64,000 nucleotides of DNA from Terebella lapidaria (lineage: Eukaryota > Annelida > Polychaeta > Terebellida > Terebellidae): the NCBI GenBank assembly GCA_949152475.1, contig OX424559.1:35509119-35573118 (forward strand), written 5' to 3'. Made by a program: the position numbers and the translations under genes. Below, one piece after another: positions 48,801 to 57,793 of this stretch. Numbering within the stretch: the stretch's first letter is position 1; every line of letters starts with the position of its first letter. The notes under the pieces are model-generated. The model was given only the letters and a program-made list of their open reading frames with translations, was not told the DNA's origin and did no database searches.

Positions 48801-49043
48801 AAATATGCAGTGTAATAGCAATTGGTTGCCATTGTCATTGATGTTTTTCGCCCATAAATGTCTCAGGGTTATTCCACCTATTACTCCCGTGAAATATTTA
48901 TTGAAATTTATAATTTCAGGTAGCTGGAAATTCCAGAATACAATTTTGTTGATGGGTGTCTATGACATAAGCATTCATACCCAATCCCAGTCTGCAGCAA
49001 GACCAGCACCTATGGCTAAGATGAACAACCAAAGCCTCTTCAT
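33801..49043 (-). CDS. Secreted PhoPQ-related / AprA-like protein, 13 exons found
   Basis: Thirteen GT-AG exons on the minus strand: 49043-48981, 48788-48650, 47999-47898, 47644-47533, 47118-47005, 43705-43610, 40988-40899, 40820-40691, 36405-36288, 34412-34374, 34269-34175, 34049-33977 and 33869-33801. Exon 1 is a signal peptide (MKRLWLFILAIGAGLAA). Family blocks in order: [129 protein letters not shown] and RRDFRLTTIEGPQRVYW. These match the PhoPQ-activated PqaA/Dictyostelium AprA family, an alpha/beta-hydrolase fold; AprA is a secreted proliferation repressor. Ser of GGSKRGW and the acidic GDEFF block are present. Oddities: the exon with the family's N-A-E-H histidine block is not found between 36287 and 34413; the exon 3/exon 4 phases disagree by one base; the last exon(s) are missing. 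It may be intact with undetected exons, or a pseudogene. Confidence 0.85.
34850..35760. repeat. Degenerate ~300-bp tandem repeat in an intron
   Basis: Three diverged units share the order: ATC(A)(C/T)TGCAA(G/C)ATCTAGC, GATATCAGTnA, a (T)GACGTCA-like site, AACGTCAAAAA, then CAACTTTCTGAG. They are centred near 34975-35050, 35278-35356 and 35583-35660. The array lies in the interval where the missing AprA-like exon is expected. Confidence 0.5.
35826..36118 (-). repeat. Interspersed 359-bp-family copy
   Basis: On the minus strand starts near TGTATCAAACTATTACCGC and ends GAGTTGATGGTATC, matching the distal part of the full unit. It is directly followed by the hairpin at 36133-36202. Confidence 0.8.
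36133..36202. repeat. Hairpin with 28-bp arms
   Basis: CACCCGAAAACGAGTTTCAA (arm 36133-36160) is inverted at 36175-36202 with three mismatches. The loop is 14 nt. It lies 86 bp downstream, in gene orientation, of the AprA-like exon at 36405-36288. Confidence 0.85.
36618..37965 (+). mobile_element. Solo LTR of a retrotransposon
   Basis: The segment starts TGTAACGG and ends CCGTTACA (perfect 8-bp inverted ends) and is flanked by TTAT on both sides (36614-36617 and 37966-37969), a likely 4-bp target duplication. It has a TATA box (37012-37019) and an AATAAA signal (37162-37167), followed by a long U5-like part. That part has three copies of a GGTGCAGT(C/T)GCAG-type unit (about 37490, 37610, 37730) and GGAGACGGA runs. 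No internal gag/pol adjoins it, so it is best read as a solo LTR, inside an intron of the AprA-like gene and antisense to it. ORFs across the GC-rich repeats look spurious. Confidence 0.7.
37012..37019 (+). promoter_or_regulatory. TATA box of the solo LTR
   Basis: TATAAAAG in the context GAGGTCTATAAAAGCCCC, preceded by a GACGTCA CRE-like site (36970-36976) and a CACGTGA E-box-like site. AATAAA follows 150 bp downstream, a spacing suited to an LTR R region. Direction is opposite to the host gene. Confidence 0.65.
38388..38620 (-). repeat. Interspersed 359-bp-family copy, diverged
   Basis: On the minus strand contains TGTATCAAGTTATTACCGCC and the inner GTGCCAGTGTGGCTCCAGAT-type block. The distal ACTGAGCCCGTGTCATTG block is also kept. 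Confidence 0.75.
38621..39628. other. Intronic sequence, unclassified repeats
   Basis: GC-richer 38980-39450 contains GGGATCTTTTAGGTGCCAGAC and neighbouring words that look like a decayed dispersed repeat. No exon of the host gene was recognised here. Confidence 0.35.
39629..40359. mobile_element. piggyBac-type MITE, copy 2, full length
   Basis: Starts TTAACCCCTTCACTGCGGGG and ends ACGCAGTGAAGGGGTTAA; TTAA is present on both sides. It has a duplicated subterminal block GCCCGAGACCTTCTCGGGCT at about 40275 and 40320. Same family as 13612-14280, slightly longer because of this duplication. No ORF. Confidence 0.88.
40425..40630 (-). repeat. Interspersed 359-bp-family copy, partial
   Basis: Reverse complement contains TATGCATCAACTTATTACCG, GACGTCATCAGGGGCAGACA and TTTCTATTGTACACCAGATGG. 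Confidence 0.8.
41000..43609. other. Intron of the AprA-like gene
   Basis: Holds a 255-codon plus-strand ORF (41350-42117) with no family resemblance and a poly-G run at 41620-41632, plus short AT-rich ORFs. Treated as noncoding. Confidence 0.5.
43853..44215. repeat. Degenerate GGACATGTTTTCC-type repeats
   Basis: Several imperfect copies of (C)AGGACATGTTTTC(T/C)(T/C)AA-GGAATTAGGTCC occur in succession (43975-44060 clearest). They are preceded by GGCTTCACACTATGCCG, which resembles the end GTAGTGTGAACC near 46955 and may mark a DNA-transposon terminus. Confidence 0.45.
44461..45302. mobile_element. MITE-like element with ~35-bp TIRs
   Basis: Left end GTAAGGCCTAAAAAATTAAT...TTTCTGTTTCTCGTCC and right end GGACGAGAAACAGAAAATTA...TTTTAGGCTTAC are inverted copies. 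Internally, CAAGCCCAAATAAATCAAGC (about 44689) is inverted at about 44811, forming a second hairpin. TTTTTATTTTT-rich blocks flank the interior. No transposase. Intronic. Confidence 0.75.
45860..46408 (+). mobile_element. Retroelement RT C-terminal fragment
   Basis: The 134-codon frame at 46004-46408 contains AAYLDLYLEID, LYDKRDDFNFPIVNFP and SNIPAAPAYGVYVSQLIRYARAC, then FLARAKMLTDKLLKQG and STFKKFYGRHQELI. I recognise this as the conserved tail following the reverse-transcriptase core in a widespread animal retroelement protein, but I cannot name the class with certainty. The RT catalytic part is absent. The preceding 45860-46003 resembles 57560-57740 (TGTTTTTACTGCACTAGCC... versus TATTGTACTGGCC...; both have TATAATAA.CCAAA), so an insertion end lies there. 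It sits in an intron, antisense to the host gene. Confidence 0.6.
46600..46800 (-). repeat. Dispersed repeat shared with 32501 and 57660
   Basis: 46629-46696 is nearly the reverse complement of 32501-32570. The following part, reversed, reads AAATACTGCATTGTACTAGG and ATTTCGCATGGATCC, similar to AAATACTGCATGATACTGGT and ATTTCGCACGGGGC at 57680-57715. Confidence 0.6.
48160..48375. repeat. Dispersed repeat B, copy 1 (intronic)
   Basis: Shares with 50465-50675 the order TCCGTTATCCAA(T/G)CTCA, GGCCATCAGGAGGTGAAATC, GTGTTCCGGAAAGA, TTTCCTGCCCCA and GGCACCCGTCATGA. SINE-like size, without recognised tRNA boxes. Confidence 0.75.
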
Positions 49044-49520
49044 ATTTATGTTAATTAAGACAATCCAGCTCTAGTTAACACCTGACCTACCACCGAACTT
49101 AAACTGTCATATGCCTACGATATCTATATGTTTATATTCATCGGAATATAATATGTCACGAATATATGTTATCTTTAGCACAGGTGCGGCAATTCTCACC
49201 AGCCATAGTGTTTATTAATATAACCAGAAAACAGTAGCAAATTCAATATTAGGCCGGATGACTTGTCCTATCCCAAATATAGTACTGGTGTAGTGTGGGT
49301 GCTGATAGAAATCGAGCGCACTACAGTTCACCCATTTCATTGTGATAAGTTCGTCCTGAAGTGTACAAAAATAATACAAACACCATACATGAATTGACAG
49401 TCCATATCGTCTAACAGTTAATCTGGAGTAAAGAAAAAACTCGTATAAGCATGACAAAAACAATAACACAATTGGTCGATGAGCTACGGACGACCGTTAG
49501 TGCCAGGTGTGAAAATATAT

Positions 49521-49564
49521 TTAAGTGGCGGCCGCCACAAAATTATCTGGCGGCCGCCACTTAA
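49521..49564. repeat. GGCGGCCGCC palindromic hairpin
   Basis: TTAAGTGGCGGCCGCCA is inverted after a 10-nt spacer (CAAAATTATC). It resembles the 22-bp repeats at 50353-50426. Confidence 0.85.
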
Positions 49565-50352
49565 TTGGTGCTTTACACAGCATTTTGGTCTATCCATAGA
49601 AATTCATTTTAAAATAAAATAAAATTTACATTTCATTTGAGATACATTATCGATATACTAAGTCGATATTATCAAGTTACTAACCCGGGATTTAAAAAAA
49701 AATCTTCCACCCCCCCCTCGAAAACCAGCATCACATAGGAGTGGTGCGCGTTAGTCACGTGTAAAGTGACTCGGATCGATCAATGCCGATTTATATCGTA
49801 ACATATATGGTCCAAGAATGCCTCAATAAATTTAACGAATATTTGTTTGGGGGATGAAATGTACATATATTTTCATGTCATTGACTGGTATTATGGACCA
49901 TAGGGCAACCTTCAATACATAATCCATAGGTGAAAAAAAGAAAAAGAAAATAAGGAACACACAATATTAATCAGACAATTTGATGAATATTTGTCACCAC
50001 CATCGAATATGCCCTGTGTTTATCTGTTCACATATCCCTTTAACCTATATATCGATTGTAGCAACCATAATTGCAGAGGGCCCAGTTGCCATGGAAACAA
50101 CAAATAACATGAATTCATTGATGATCCCTATATAATGCTAAGTGTGAAAGATAAATTTTGTTGAATAATTTGCATATCAACACCACTCCCCCCCCCCCCA
50201 CACACACACACACAAAACCCCATTGTCTCATTACAACAGTATTGTCATTAATACAGTATGTCACGACTTTTATTTGGATACTAGGGCCTAATTAGCTATG
50301 TGTATATTGCTTTACAAGAATCTCCTCATTTTTCAAGCCGCGGCCTACAGAT
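49565..50352. other. Noncoding upstream of the AprA-like gene
   Basis: AT-rich with a C-run followed by (CA)n at 50187-50214. No promoter motif strong enough to assign to the gene at 49043. Confidence 0.4.
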
Positions 50353-50426
50353 AATTAAGTGGCGGCCGCCAGATAATTATGTGGTGGCCGCCAGATAATT
50401 AAGTGGCGGCCGCCAGATAATTAAGT
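50353..50426. repeat. Three 22-bp GGCGGCCGCC tandem repeats
   Basis: Units AATTAAGTGGCGGCCGCCAG-AT at 50353-50374, 50375-50396 (two differences) and 50397-50418, plus a partial fourth. Each holds a NotI-like GCGGCCGC palindrome. A truncated copy of the 359-bp family begins immediately after (TGTAAGAATCAATCTATTAC). Confidence 0.9.
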
Positions 50427-50464
50427 GTAAGAATCAATCTATTACCACCAATATAGCCAAATTT

Positions 50465-50675
50465 TGATGTAAAGTATCTCGAGGGAACAAAACCGAGTTC
50501 GTTATCCAAGCTCAAAGTCCAGTGTCAGTCCAGTGTCAGGCAAATTCGATAAAATTGCATGGAACTTCGTGAACCTTCATTATATCGCCATAAGGAGGTG
50601 AAACCATGTGTTCCGGAAAGAATGAGTTTTTCCTGCCCCATATATATATGTGGCATCCGTCATGAGTTCCAAAAC
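50465..50675. repeat. Dispersed repeat B, copy 2
   Basis: Matches 48160-48375 in the blocks TCGTTATCCAAGCTCA, CATAAGGAGGTGAAACCATG, TGTTCCGGAAAGAATGAG and GGCATCCGTCATGA. Same orientation. Confidence 0.75.
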
Positions 50676-51649
50676 TCATGAATGCAAAGAGGTATTGCTG
50701 GTGACAAATTGTGTGTACTCAACCATATTGTGAAGACGTAAATAGAATTTCTCGAATGCAGCTAATAGTATATCCTTGTATATCCTTGTCTCAGCAGTTT
50801 ATAGACTAGATGGGAACTGCAATGCCCTATAATGCCCTCGCAGATAAATCTTAACGATCACACTGACGAAAATTCACCCATAAGTTCTTATATTCCAAGT
50901 GCACGCGAGTATTATTTCCAAGGCCATGATTTTCGTCACTTCAGTAAAGAATGAACCAATAGTCAAACTCCAAGCAAGCAACATTAAGTCCTTTATCGAA
51001 TCTTTAAAAAAAAGCATAATCTTGAGAATCGCAGTACTAAATAGTCTGAGAAGTCATCTAGGCTTACAAACTAAGTCCGACCAAAGTCAGGACACTTATT
51101 TAAGACAGATGATACAGTAAATGTTATGGATTATCATATATTTATCACATGATATGAATTTAGCTCAAACTACAAACAGTAGGAACACACAGTGATTTCC
51201 GGCAGTGTGATAACCTCTGCCGGAAACATCATGTTTGCACTTTTTTTCTTCACATTTTTGCTTCACATTTCACATATTCACATGCACATTTCTTGATGTG
51301 AAACAACAATGAAAGCACGAGTGTTCTATGACGTAACAATGAAACTTCACGCGATTCAGCCTTAGTAACATATAACCATGCAGAAAACGTACAACCACTG
51401 TGACGAGTGTGACGTCATAATACAAAGTATTTGAGGACCCACTGATTTGCATTATTTATACTGTTTCCTAGCAACGCACATGTTCACGGGTCTTCTACTC
51501 ATGAGTAAAAGGGGTCCTGGAGTACAATCGAAGATTGTAAGAAGTTCTTGCAATCTTTGGTACAATTTCACTTTACCGCACATGTGTTGGTTTTTCAAAT
51601 ATTTCAGAATAATAAATTCATAGCATGTGATAAAAACAAAACCTGTTTC

Positions 51650-51758
51650 GTGTGTTTTCCAGCTCACGGGAAAGATCTCGTTTGAACTTCGGTCTCGTGC
51701 TCTCTTGTATTCTTCCGCCAGTTCAAACTCGATCTCTCCCGCGTGCTGGAAAACACAC
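51650..51758. repeat. Hairpin with ~39-bp arms
   Basis: Arms 51650-51688 and 51720-51758 are inverted copies (GTGTGTTTTCCAGC...TTTGAACT) with a few mismatches and a 31-nt loop. Short ORFs on both strands across it are a consequence of the symmetry. Confidence 0.75.
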
Positions 51759-52525
51759 TCACCTAGTTTTGTCATTTTACAGCATGTCTATATCTCGATG
51801 TGTCAGGTTAAGTGGAAATTTTGTGCCAATTTTTTTAGCTACCTAAGAAGAGGCCCGCTTTGAATAAGTTGCGTATACAAAAATATGCAAATGAACAAAA
51901 ACGTATTCCCATACTCATAGAACAAACGTACCTGTATAAAGATATTATTGATGAAATCTACTTTATTTTTGGCAAATAATCTACACAGTGAGTTTTTAAA
52001 TACACCCACGAAATGTGAAGATGAACGTCTCAATTCCACAATTGTGAACAGCATTTCGTTGCTAGGCACGCAAAAATATATTTAAAATGATTTACAGAAG
52101 ATGTACTACAACATCCGAGCAATATTTTGTTTTCATACTTCACCGAAATCACTGTATATCCTTCCAAAAGTGTCGCCATTTCAGCCTACGTTTTCCAGTA
52201 CTTGATTTACTTTCACTGAGTGCATATACATCTGAGTGACTGAGAATCTAGTGTTGTTGAGGATCATACTTAATTAAAAAGGATTCCCTCTTCCACGTCA
52301 CGAAAACCTGATTTGCATATTAATTAGCTTCTCGAAAACATCCAGAAATGTTCAAGCTAGTATATGTTTTAACCTGCTAAAATGTGACCTTCAAATTGCC
52401 GTAAATTTCAACCAATGGAGATATTAGCATGCAGTAAATCCATTTCACTCAGCAAAATTATTTCATCTGATAAAACATATTTCGACAATTTGTGTAGCAC
52501 TTCGGCTCATTACGGAAGCCCTACT

Positions 52526-52700
52526 AATTCCATCAGGTGTACAGTAGAAACAACTACATTTACCACACTGTCTGCCCCTGATGACGCCTGTGTGTCTTTT
52601 GATGAGGTATTAGGTCGGGCTTTGTTTCTATTGCAAAATGTTGTATTTTACGTTTGCTATTGGAATCATCAAAATTTGACTGTATTGGTACATTCAATAT
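52526..52700 (-). repeat. Interspersed 359-bp-family copy, partial
   Basis: On the plus strand runs TTCCATCAGGTGTACAGTAG, CTGTCTGCCCCTGATGACGC, then TTGCAAAATGTTGTATTTTA, ending near the ACTGTATTGG that precedes the unit end. Confidence 0.85.
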
Positions 52701-54386
52701 CTCGTTCAGATTAACTACTAGGCCTCATGGAACACAGTTCAATATCTCAACGTATGTGAAATCAGAGTCTTTTCTGTTCTCCATCTAACTGTACATCGTG
52801 GTATGAGTAGTAGTATGTCCTTTCACAGGGAGAACAAGTTCCATGGTATGACGCCGCAACAGTGGGACCGCTGCAAGTGTAGATTATGGGGAATGCAGGT
52901 TGAGCACTGATGCGGAGGGTTCTTTGACAAGCCAAGCAGGATGACACGCCAGGCATCAGGATTACAGGCTTGTGTGCAATGGGATTCATATTTCCGTACA
53001 CAGATCTTGTGTGGAGCAAGGCACTATCCTGCAGAGACTCGGTGTGGTGTGCCTGGAGAATTTGATACAAACGTTTCTAGTATGGACCTGAAGGGACAAA
53101 CATCTGTGGACTTTTCCGTGGTGATGGCATCCCAAAGACAATAGCATGTCCCGTTTGTGTTGTGCGAGTGCAGGCAAGCACATATTCGGCAATGAGATCC
53201 CATCTTTCTGGGAGCCTGGCGGGGTAGTGCTCAGCAGCACGTACAAGGGTCCATATATGGTGAGTACTTGCGGTCATACACATGTCCATAATGCCACTGT
53301 TAAAAGGAAGGAGTATAAATTCATGAAATACATTAAGGTACAGAATGTACATTTATGGAATTCATTCGACTACAAAAACATGCCGGAATACAACTCCAAA
53401 GTACACCCAGAAACGAGAAGAAAGCATTGTATAATATTTCGATACCATATTGGTCCTATGCTAAATAGAAGTCGCTCCATCCCCCCACCCCGACCCCATC
53501 GGGCATTACTTGAAACTTTCTGCCACGGTTTTGTAGGTTGAATTCTAAGTGAAGTAAACAGTGTGTGCGTGTAGCTCAAATCTGTAACCCAACCAATGCA
53601 CTTCAATGGCAATGATGGATAATATAGCGGCCCATATAGCCAGTCATGTTATATTGCTGTACATGTATTTTATTATATTTTTACTATGATAGATGCAGCC
53701 ACGATCTGAGTGACTTATTGGAGAAAGACGGATTTACGAAACCGCTTCTTGGCAACAAACAAGAAGCAGTTGATGTTGTGAAGCAATACCATGAAGCAAA
53801 ATTGCAGCGTCAGCACCGTGAAAACGAGTGAAGTTCTTCAGTGAGAATGAAAACGTGTCTGATGTTGACATCATGGAGTTCTTCAAACCATCGTACTCAG
53901 CCACTACAGCAGAAAAGGAGAATGAGATAATAGTGATAAGAGATAATAGTTTACAACTTACACAAATTCCTGGGCAAAATGAAACGTGGATTATTACAAC
54001 ACATTGATTGATGGCTTGTCAACATGAATACTGTAAATTTGCATGTAAAATATAATTCAATTCAAAGGATATTGATTGGATTGGGAAAGTCCTATATTAT
54101 ATGTAATAATCTTGTCAGCAATGGTTAACAGTTAGTAGTTTTGCTCTGAATTTTTGATAGGACACGGATTGAGTGGATTGATAACATTTCGTATGGAGCT
54201 GATGTGCTTTTTGTCATATCAACACGTGTTATCCATGCTTAATATTCACCATAGTTCCACTGATTTTGCTTTTTCATGTGAAGAAATAATTATCGACTGA
54301 ATCGATCAAGGCCAGCGTGTTGACGGGCAAGATGTCGAGACTGTTCGTCGCACACTAACACTGAGGGATGCTTTGCGAACTTTCGT
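52701..54386. other. No supported gene
   Basis: 52760-53350 is relatively GC-rich with overlapping ORFs on both strands and several Cys/His codons (for example TCSGPTVAASYHGTCSPCER on minus). I could not match it to a family or find splice sites that give a consistent exon. 53690-53831 reads as a short charged peptide after an AG acceptor-like site, then hits a stop. Confidence 0.35.
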
Positions 54387-54494
54387 GGGATGTTCTGCAC
54401 TAACGATGGTGTGCAGTCGGGACTGCTTGAATTCAAGCATGGGATGTTCTGCACTACCGATGGTGTGCAGTCGGGACTGCTTGAACTCCAGCAT
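54387..54494. repeat. Two-copy 54-bp tandem repeat
   Basis: GGGATGTTCTGCACTAACGA...CAAGCAT at 54387-54440 is repeated at 54441-54494 with few differences. The length is a multiple of three, so ORFs cross it in either direction. Confidence 0.9.
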
Positions 54495-54975
54495 GACACA
54501 GATAGCAGAGCAATCGTTAATACATGTGTTAATGCAAGTTGACAAATGTAAGTTGACAAATCACAGAACTACCCGGACGTTCAGGATCATCTGATCAGCA
54601 TTATCGCTGAAACAGATGACCTAAGCAGTACCTACCAGTTCTGGCAGATAACCAGTGCTACACTCTATTGGACCTGCTTCACAGAATAGAGAATCAAGTT
54701 GTCATTGGTGCGCTACATGTAAGTTTTGAGACTTGTGCATGCATCTACAATGCCGATCACATGGAGACTGCGAAGTCAGCACTCGCTCATTTGTCAAATT
54801 TCAGCCGGAACCAACAGAATCAATGGGAAATGCATCATGACAGACTCCTAATTGCTCTGCTGTCACTTTGGCTCGTTCAACATTTTCAGCATTGAGGACT
54901 CCTGAGCACCACCGACTTTCCATACGACAATCGTAGTTGTCGCAGGGACCTCGAACAGATTGCAGGCGATGTTAT

Positions 54976-55240
54976 GGATGCTGAGTTCATGCAGCCCTGC
55001 AAGGTAATGAGCAATAGGACCTGTAAGTCACGTGCCGTCACGGTATGATTCTGTTGACCAACAAACATACACCTATTGTGTTATCTGAGTAATTTGAGAT
55101 CTGAATGAAGTATTACTCATATTAAAGAAAAGGTGTATACTGGATGTACGATTGTTGGTCACCAGAATCACACCGTGACGGCACGTGACTTACAGGTCCT
55201 ATTGCTCATTACTTCGCAGGGCTGCATGGCCTCAGCATCC
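54976..55240. repeat. 265-bp near-palindrome, ~90-bp arms
   Basis: The left arm starts GGATGCTGAG and continues CATGCAGCCCTGCAAGGTAA, TGAGCAATAGGACCTGTAAG, TCACGTGCCGTCACGGT. The right arm is its reverse complement and ends CTCAGCATCC at 55240. The central ~80 nt also holds CATACACCT/AGGTGTATA. Arms have only a few mismatches. A foldback element or inverted duplication. Confidence 0.9.
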
Positions 55241-56315
55241 AAATTCGTCTAAACGCGGAAATTATTAGCGTCCGTTTATTTAGATTTCGTTTTAGCATGT
55301 TTAGCTTCTGGTTTAATAACGAGCGTGTCATATGCCTGACCTGGATGAACTTCGACGTTTGACCCAAAGCATTATAACAATATTAGTATTTCATGCGTTT
55401 CACCATTTCGCAAATGCGGTCACTGTACCCTACAGCGAAACGGACCCTATTTTCGGACTCCGTTGGCAAACAAGTCTGACCAGTATCAGGCGCAAAATTT
55501 CAGGTCGACCTTCCTTATGTCCATCAATACTCCAAACTGTGCTTCGGTCGGCATTATGCAATTGAATCATATGTTGCTTTTGGATTAACATCCAGCGCCA
55601 CATGTCAACAGAATACACCAATTTTGGTCCAAACGCTATTGACTATCAAGGTGATATTATTATAACAAATGCTCACATAGGTCATAATGACATTCCATGT
55701 GTACTTATTTCTTTCCTTGGATATTGGACCATTTTTTAGGTTACCAGACCTTTGCTCCGATAACATATTGCCGTGGCGTTCCGTCTGTCGTCCGTCTTTG
55801 TCCATCGTCCGTATTAGAAATTGAAGCTCAAGACGTCTGCAACTTCAATGGGTGCCTGCTCGCGTCATGGTTCTCCCAGAGGTAAAAAGCAGTGGAGTGG
55901 AAAACCACCCCAATCGTCTCCACTCCGACTATTCAAGAGCGACTTACCACGCTGGCAGGCCAGGGTATCCAGACCGATGTCTCTGTTGATGTAGTGGACA
56001 CCCAAGCCATGATCAAGTGGTGATGTGACAGTTCACCCCCGGCAGTGGGGAAGATTGTCGAGGCTGGGCACCGAGAGTGGGTGTCTCAAACAATGGGTAC
56101 AGACCCCATACGGGCGAGTGTAAAACCATCAACACTGACTGTGAAAAGCAGCTATAACTGAATGGGACACCAGGCCCATTCACCACCATGCAGGAGAAAC
56201 TGCAAGCCAGTCTGTCACGGGCAGGACTTCCTGATACGAAGGTCCTGCCCCGAATGAAATAGAAGCTGCGTGTGGACGTTGAGGGCGCTCCTCAGCACCA
56301 CACAGATCCAGAGGC
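55241..56315. other. Noncoding or decayed coding left of the PLE locus
   Basis: GC-richer from 55880. One plus frame (about 55905-56020) is open but unrecognised, and stops break it into short pieces. Not part of the direct repeat that begins at 56316. Confidence 0.4.
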
Positions 56316-56684
56316 AGTAGTATCTAGGTCGGAGGCCCACTAACTCGCAGGGGGCGTGGCAGCACCTTGGCCTGATCATGGGGCCGACCCGGCCTCACTG
56401 GACACATTACTACCTGCGAGTAAGCATACTGGCCACCTCACGTGGGAGGCCATCGATCAGTGCCTAGTGTAGAGCCTGTGAGAAAGTGGGCGTGGTTCAG
56501 GCCTTTCGGATCACCATAGTGATGTCATGCACCTGCTCCACCCTCACGCTGAGGCACAGCAAGCCACCGACATCAGACACCTGGGCTCATCCACCTCAGT
56601 GGGCCAAGACTGCTCAACGCACAGGCTATGGATCTCCATAATGGAAAGTAGCTTGGTCCAGGCACGTCTGGATTTACGTGGGAT

Positions 56685-56936
56685 GTGTTCCGTGCGCTAG
56701 GGCGCGATCTACGCCAGGTGGAGTTTAAGCGTGAGGAGGTTAGGAGGTCCCTGGATGTCGAAAGGAATCTTCAAGTCACTGAACAGCGACAGTGGCAAGC
56801 CGACCGCGATGTTATGCAGAGGCAGATTATTGCCCCACAGAAGGAAGATGCCACAGAAGGAAGCTACCTTACCAATTTGCGTGCCCTGAGTAACCGGCAG
56901 ACTCACAAGGTCTACGAGCATGTCTTACAAGTCTAG
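56685..56936 (+). CDS. Small charged coiled-coil-like ORF, unrecognised
   Basis: 83 codons, very rich in Arg, Glu and Gln (RDLRQVEFKREEVRRSLDVE, then NLQVTEQRQWQADRDVMQRQ), likely helical. No family recognised. It is repeated identically at 63089-63340 in the other copy of the direct repeat. Flanking frames are also open in short pieces but broken by stops. This may be a remnant of a longer gag-like or structural protein, or chance. Confidence 0.25.
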   Translation: MFRALGRDLRQVEFKREEVRRSLDVERNLQVTEQRQWQADRDVMQRQIIAPQKEDATEGSYLTNLRALSNRQTHKVYEHVLQV

Positions 56937-57384
56937 AGCTCAAGACCCGAGAAACTGGGCGACTAACCTAATATAATATATTGTATGTCACTAATGCGTG
57001 CCAGTTTTGTTCACTGTTTTCATTCTGAGGATTTGATATAAAATCCGTCCTTCAGATTTCTCGTGTTTGTCAAGTTTGTTCACAGGCGTAAAATATTGCG
57101 GATTCGTGTACGTCGTACCACCTCACACACGAGATCAGAGCTAGGTCCAAAAGGACCTCAGATACTTTTTGATCATCAACGTTCTGCTACGCCTGGGGCG
57201 AATCTGGCTATCTAACAGCTTGATAGCAAGTTTCTCGGGCGAGTCCAAAACTTAGCCATAAAAAATTGAATACACAACGAGAGGGGTTTGAAACTATTCA
57301 ACTGAGAAAACCCCTACCATAACCCAAAATTCCTAAGATGGAAAAGTAGCGTGAACTATTCTATATCTGGCCTAAAAAGGGGTT

Positions 57385-57524
57385 AATGTAAGTATCAATC
57401 TAATACCACCAATAAATTAAGATTTTAAGTTGATGCTAAAACGCTACATTTCTATTCCTATATGCACGTTTGCTATTGTCATCATTAAAATCTTATTCGG
57501 TGGTAATGGGTTGATATTTACATT
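57385..57524. repeat. 140-bp palindromic mini-element
   Basis: AATGTAAGTATCAATCTAAT... and its inverted end ...GGTGGTAATGGGTTGATATT-TACATT face each other. Both arms (~55 bp) match the end of the 359-bp repeat family, so this is an inverted pair of family ends. The same element is at 63789-63928 in the other direct-repeat copy. Confidence 0.85.
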
Positions 57525-57793
57525 CAATGTAATTTGGGGAAGTCAATCAATATCCTTATTGCACTCTAGTTCTTATTGTACTGGCCCTTATTCGTTCATA
57601 TGGCGTCATTGGTTGTGATTTTACGTTATTTTTGTGTTGCCAAAAGTTATTGTAGATATATAATAACCCAAATTCTAAGCAAATACTGCATGATACTGGT
57701 TTTTATTTCGCACGGGGCTTTTCACGGAGCACGAGTTTACATGTGGAACACTGCAAAAACTTGTTGATTTGATAGCAAGATAAATTGAAACCA

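Larger units (their letters stand above)
56316..57596. repeat. Long direct repeat, left copy
   Basis: 1281 bp matching 62720-64000 at a constant offset of 6404 with no net indel. Only a couple of substitutions are seen (for example CACTAACTCG versus CACTACCTCG, and CTCACGTGGG versus CTCACGCGGG). The right copy is cut by the window end, so the repeat may be longer. It contains an 83-codon charged ORF (56685-56936) and a 140-bp palindromic element. Possible origins are a PLE pseudo-LTR, a tandem duplication, or an assembly duplication. Confidence 0.95.

Noticed and set aside
49215..49469. Minus-strand 84-codon ORF upstream of the AprA-like signal peptide, with an acceptor-like CTTCAG
   Set aside because: No family match and no donor or partner exon; the signal-peptide exon at 49043 is a better first exon.
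52762..53541. Cys/His-containing overlapping ORFs, possibly an NFX1-type zinc-finger exon
   Set aside because: Spacing of Cys and His does not fit a consistent finger pattern and no coherent splice sites were found.
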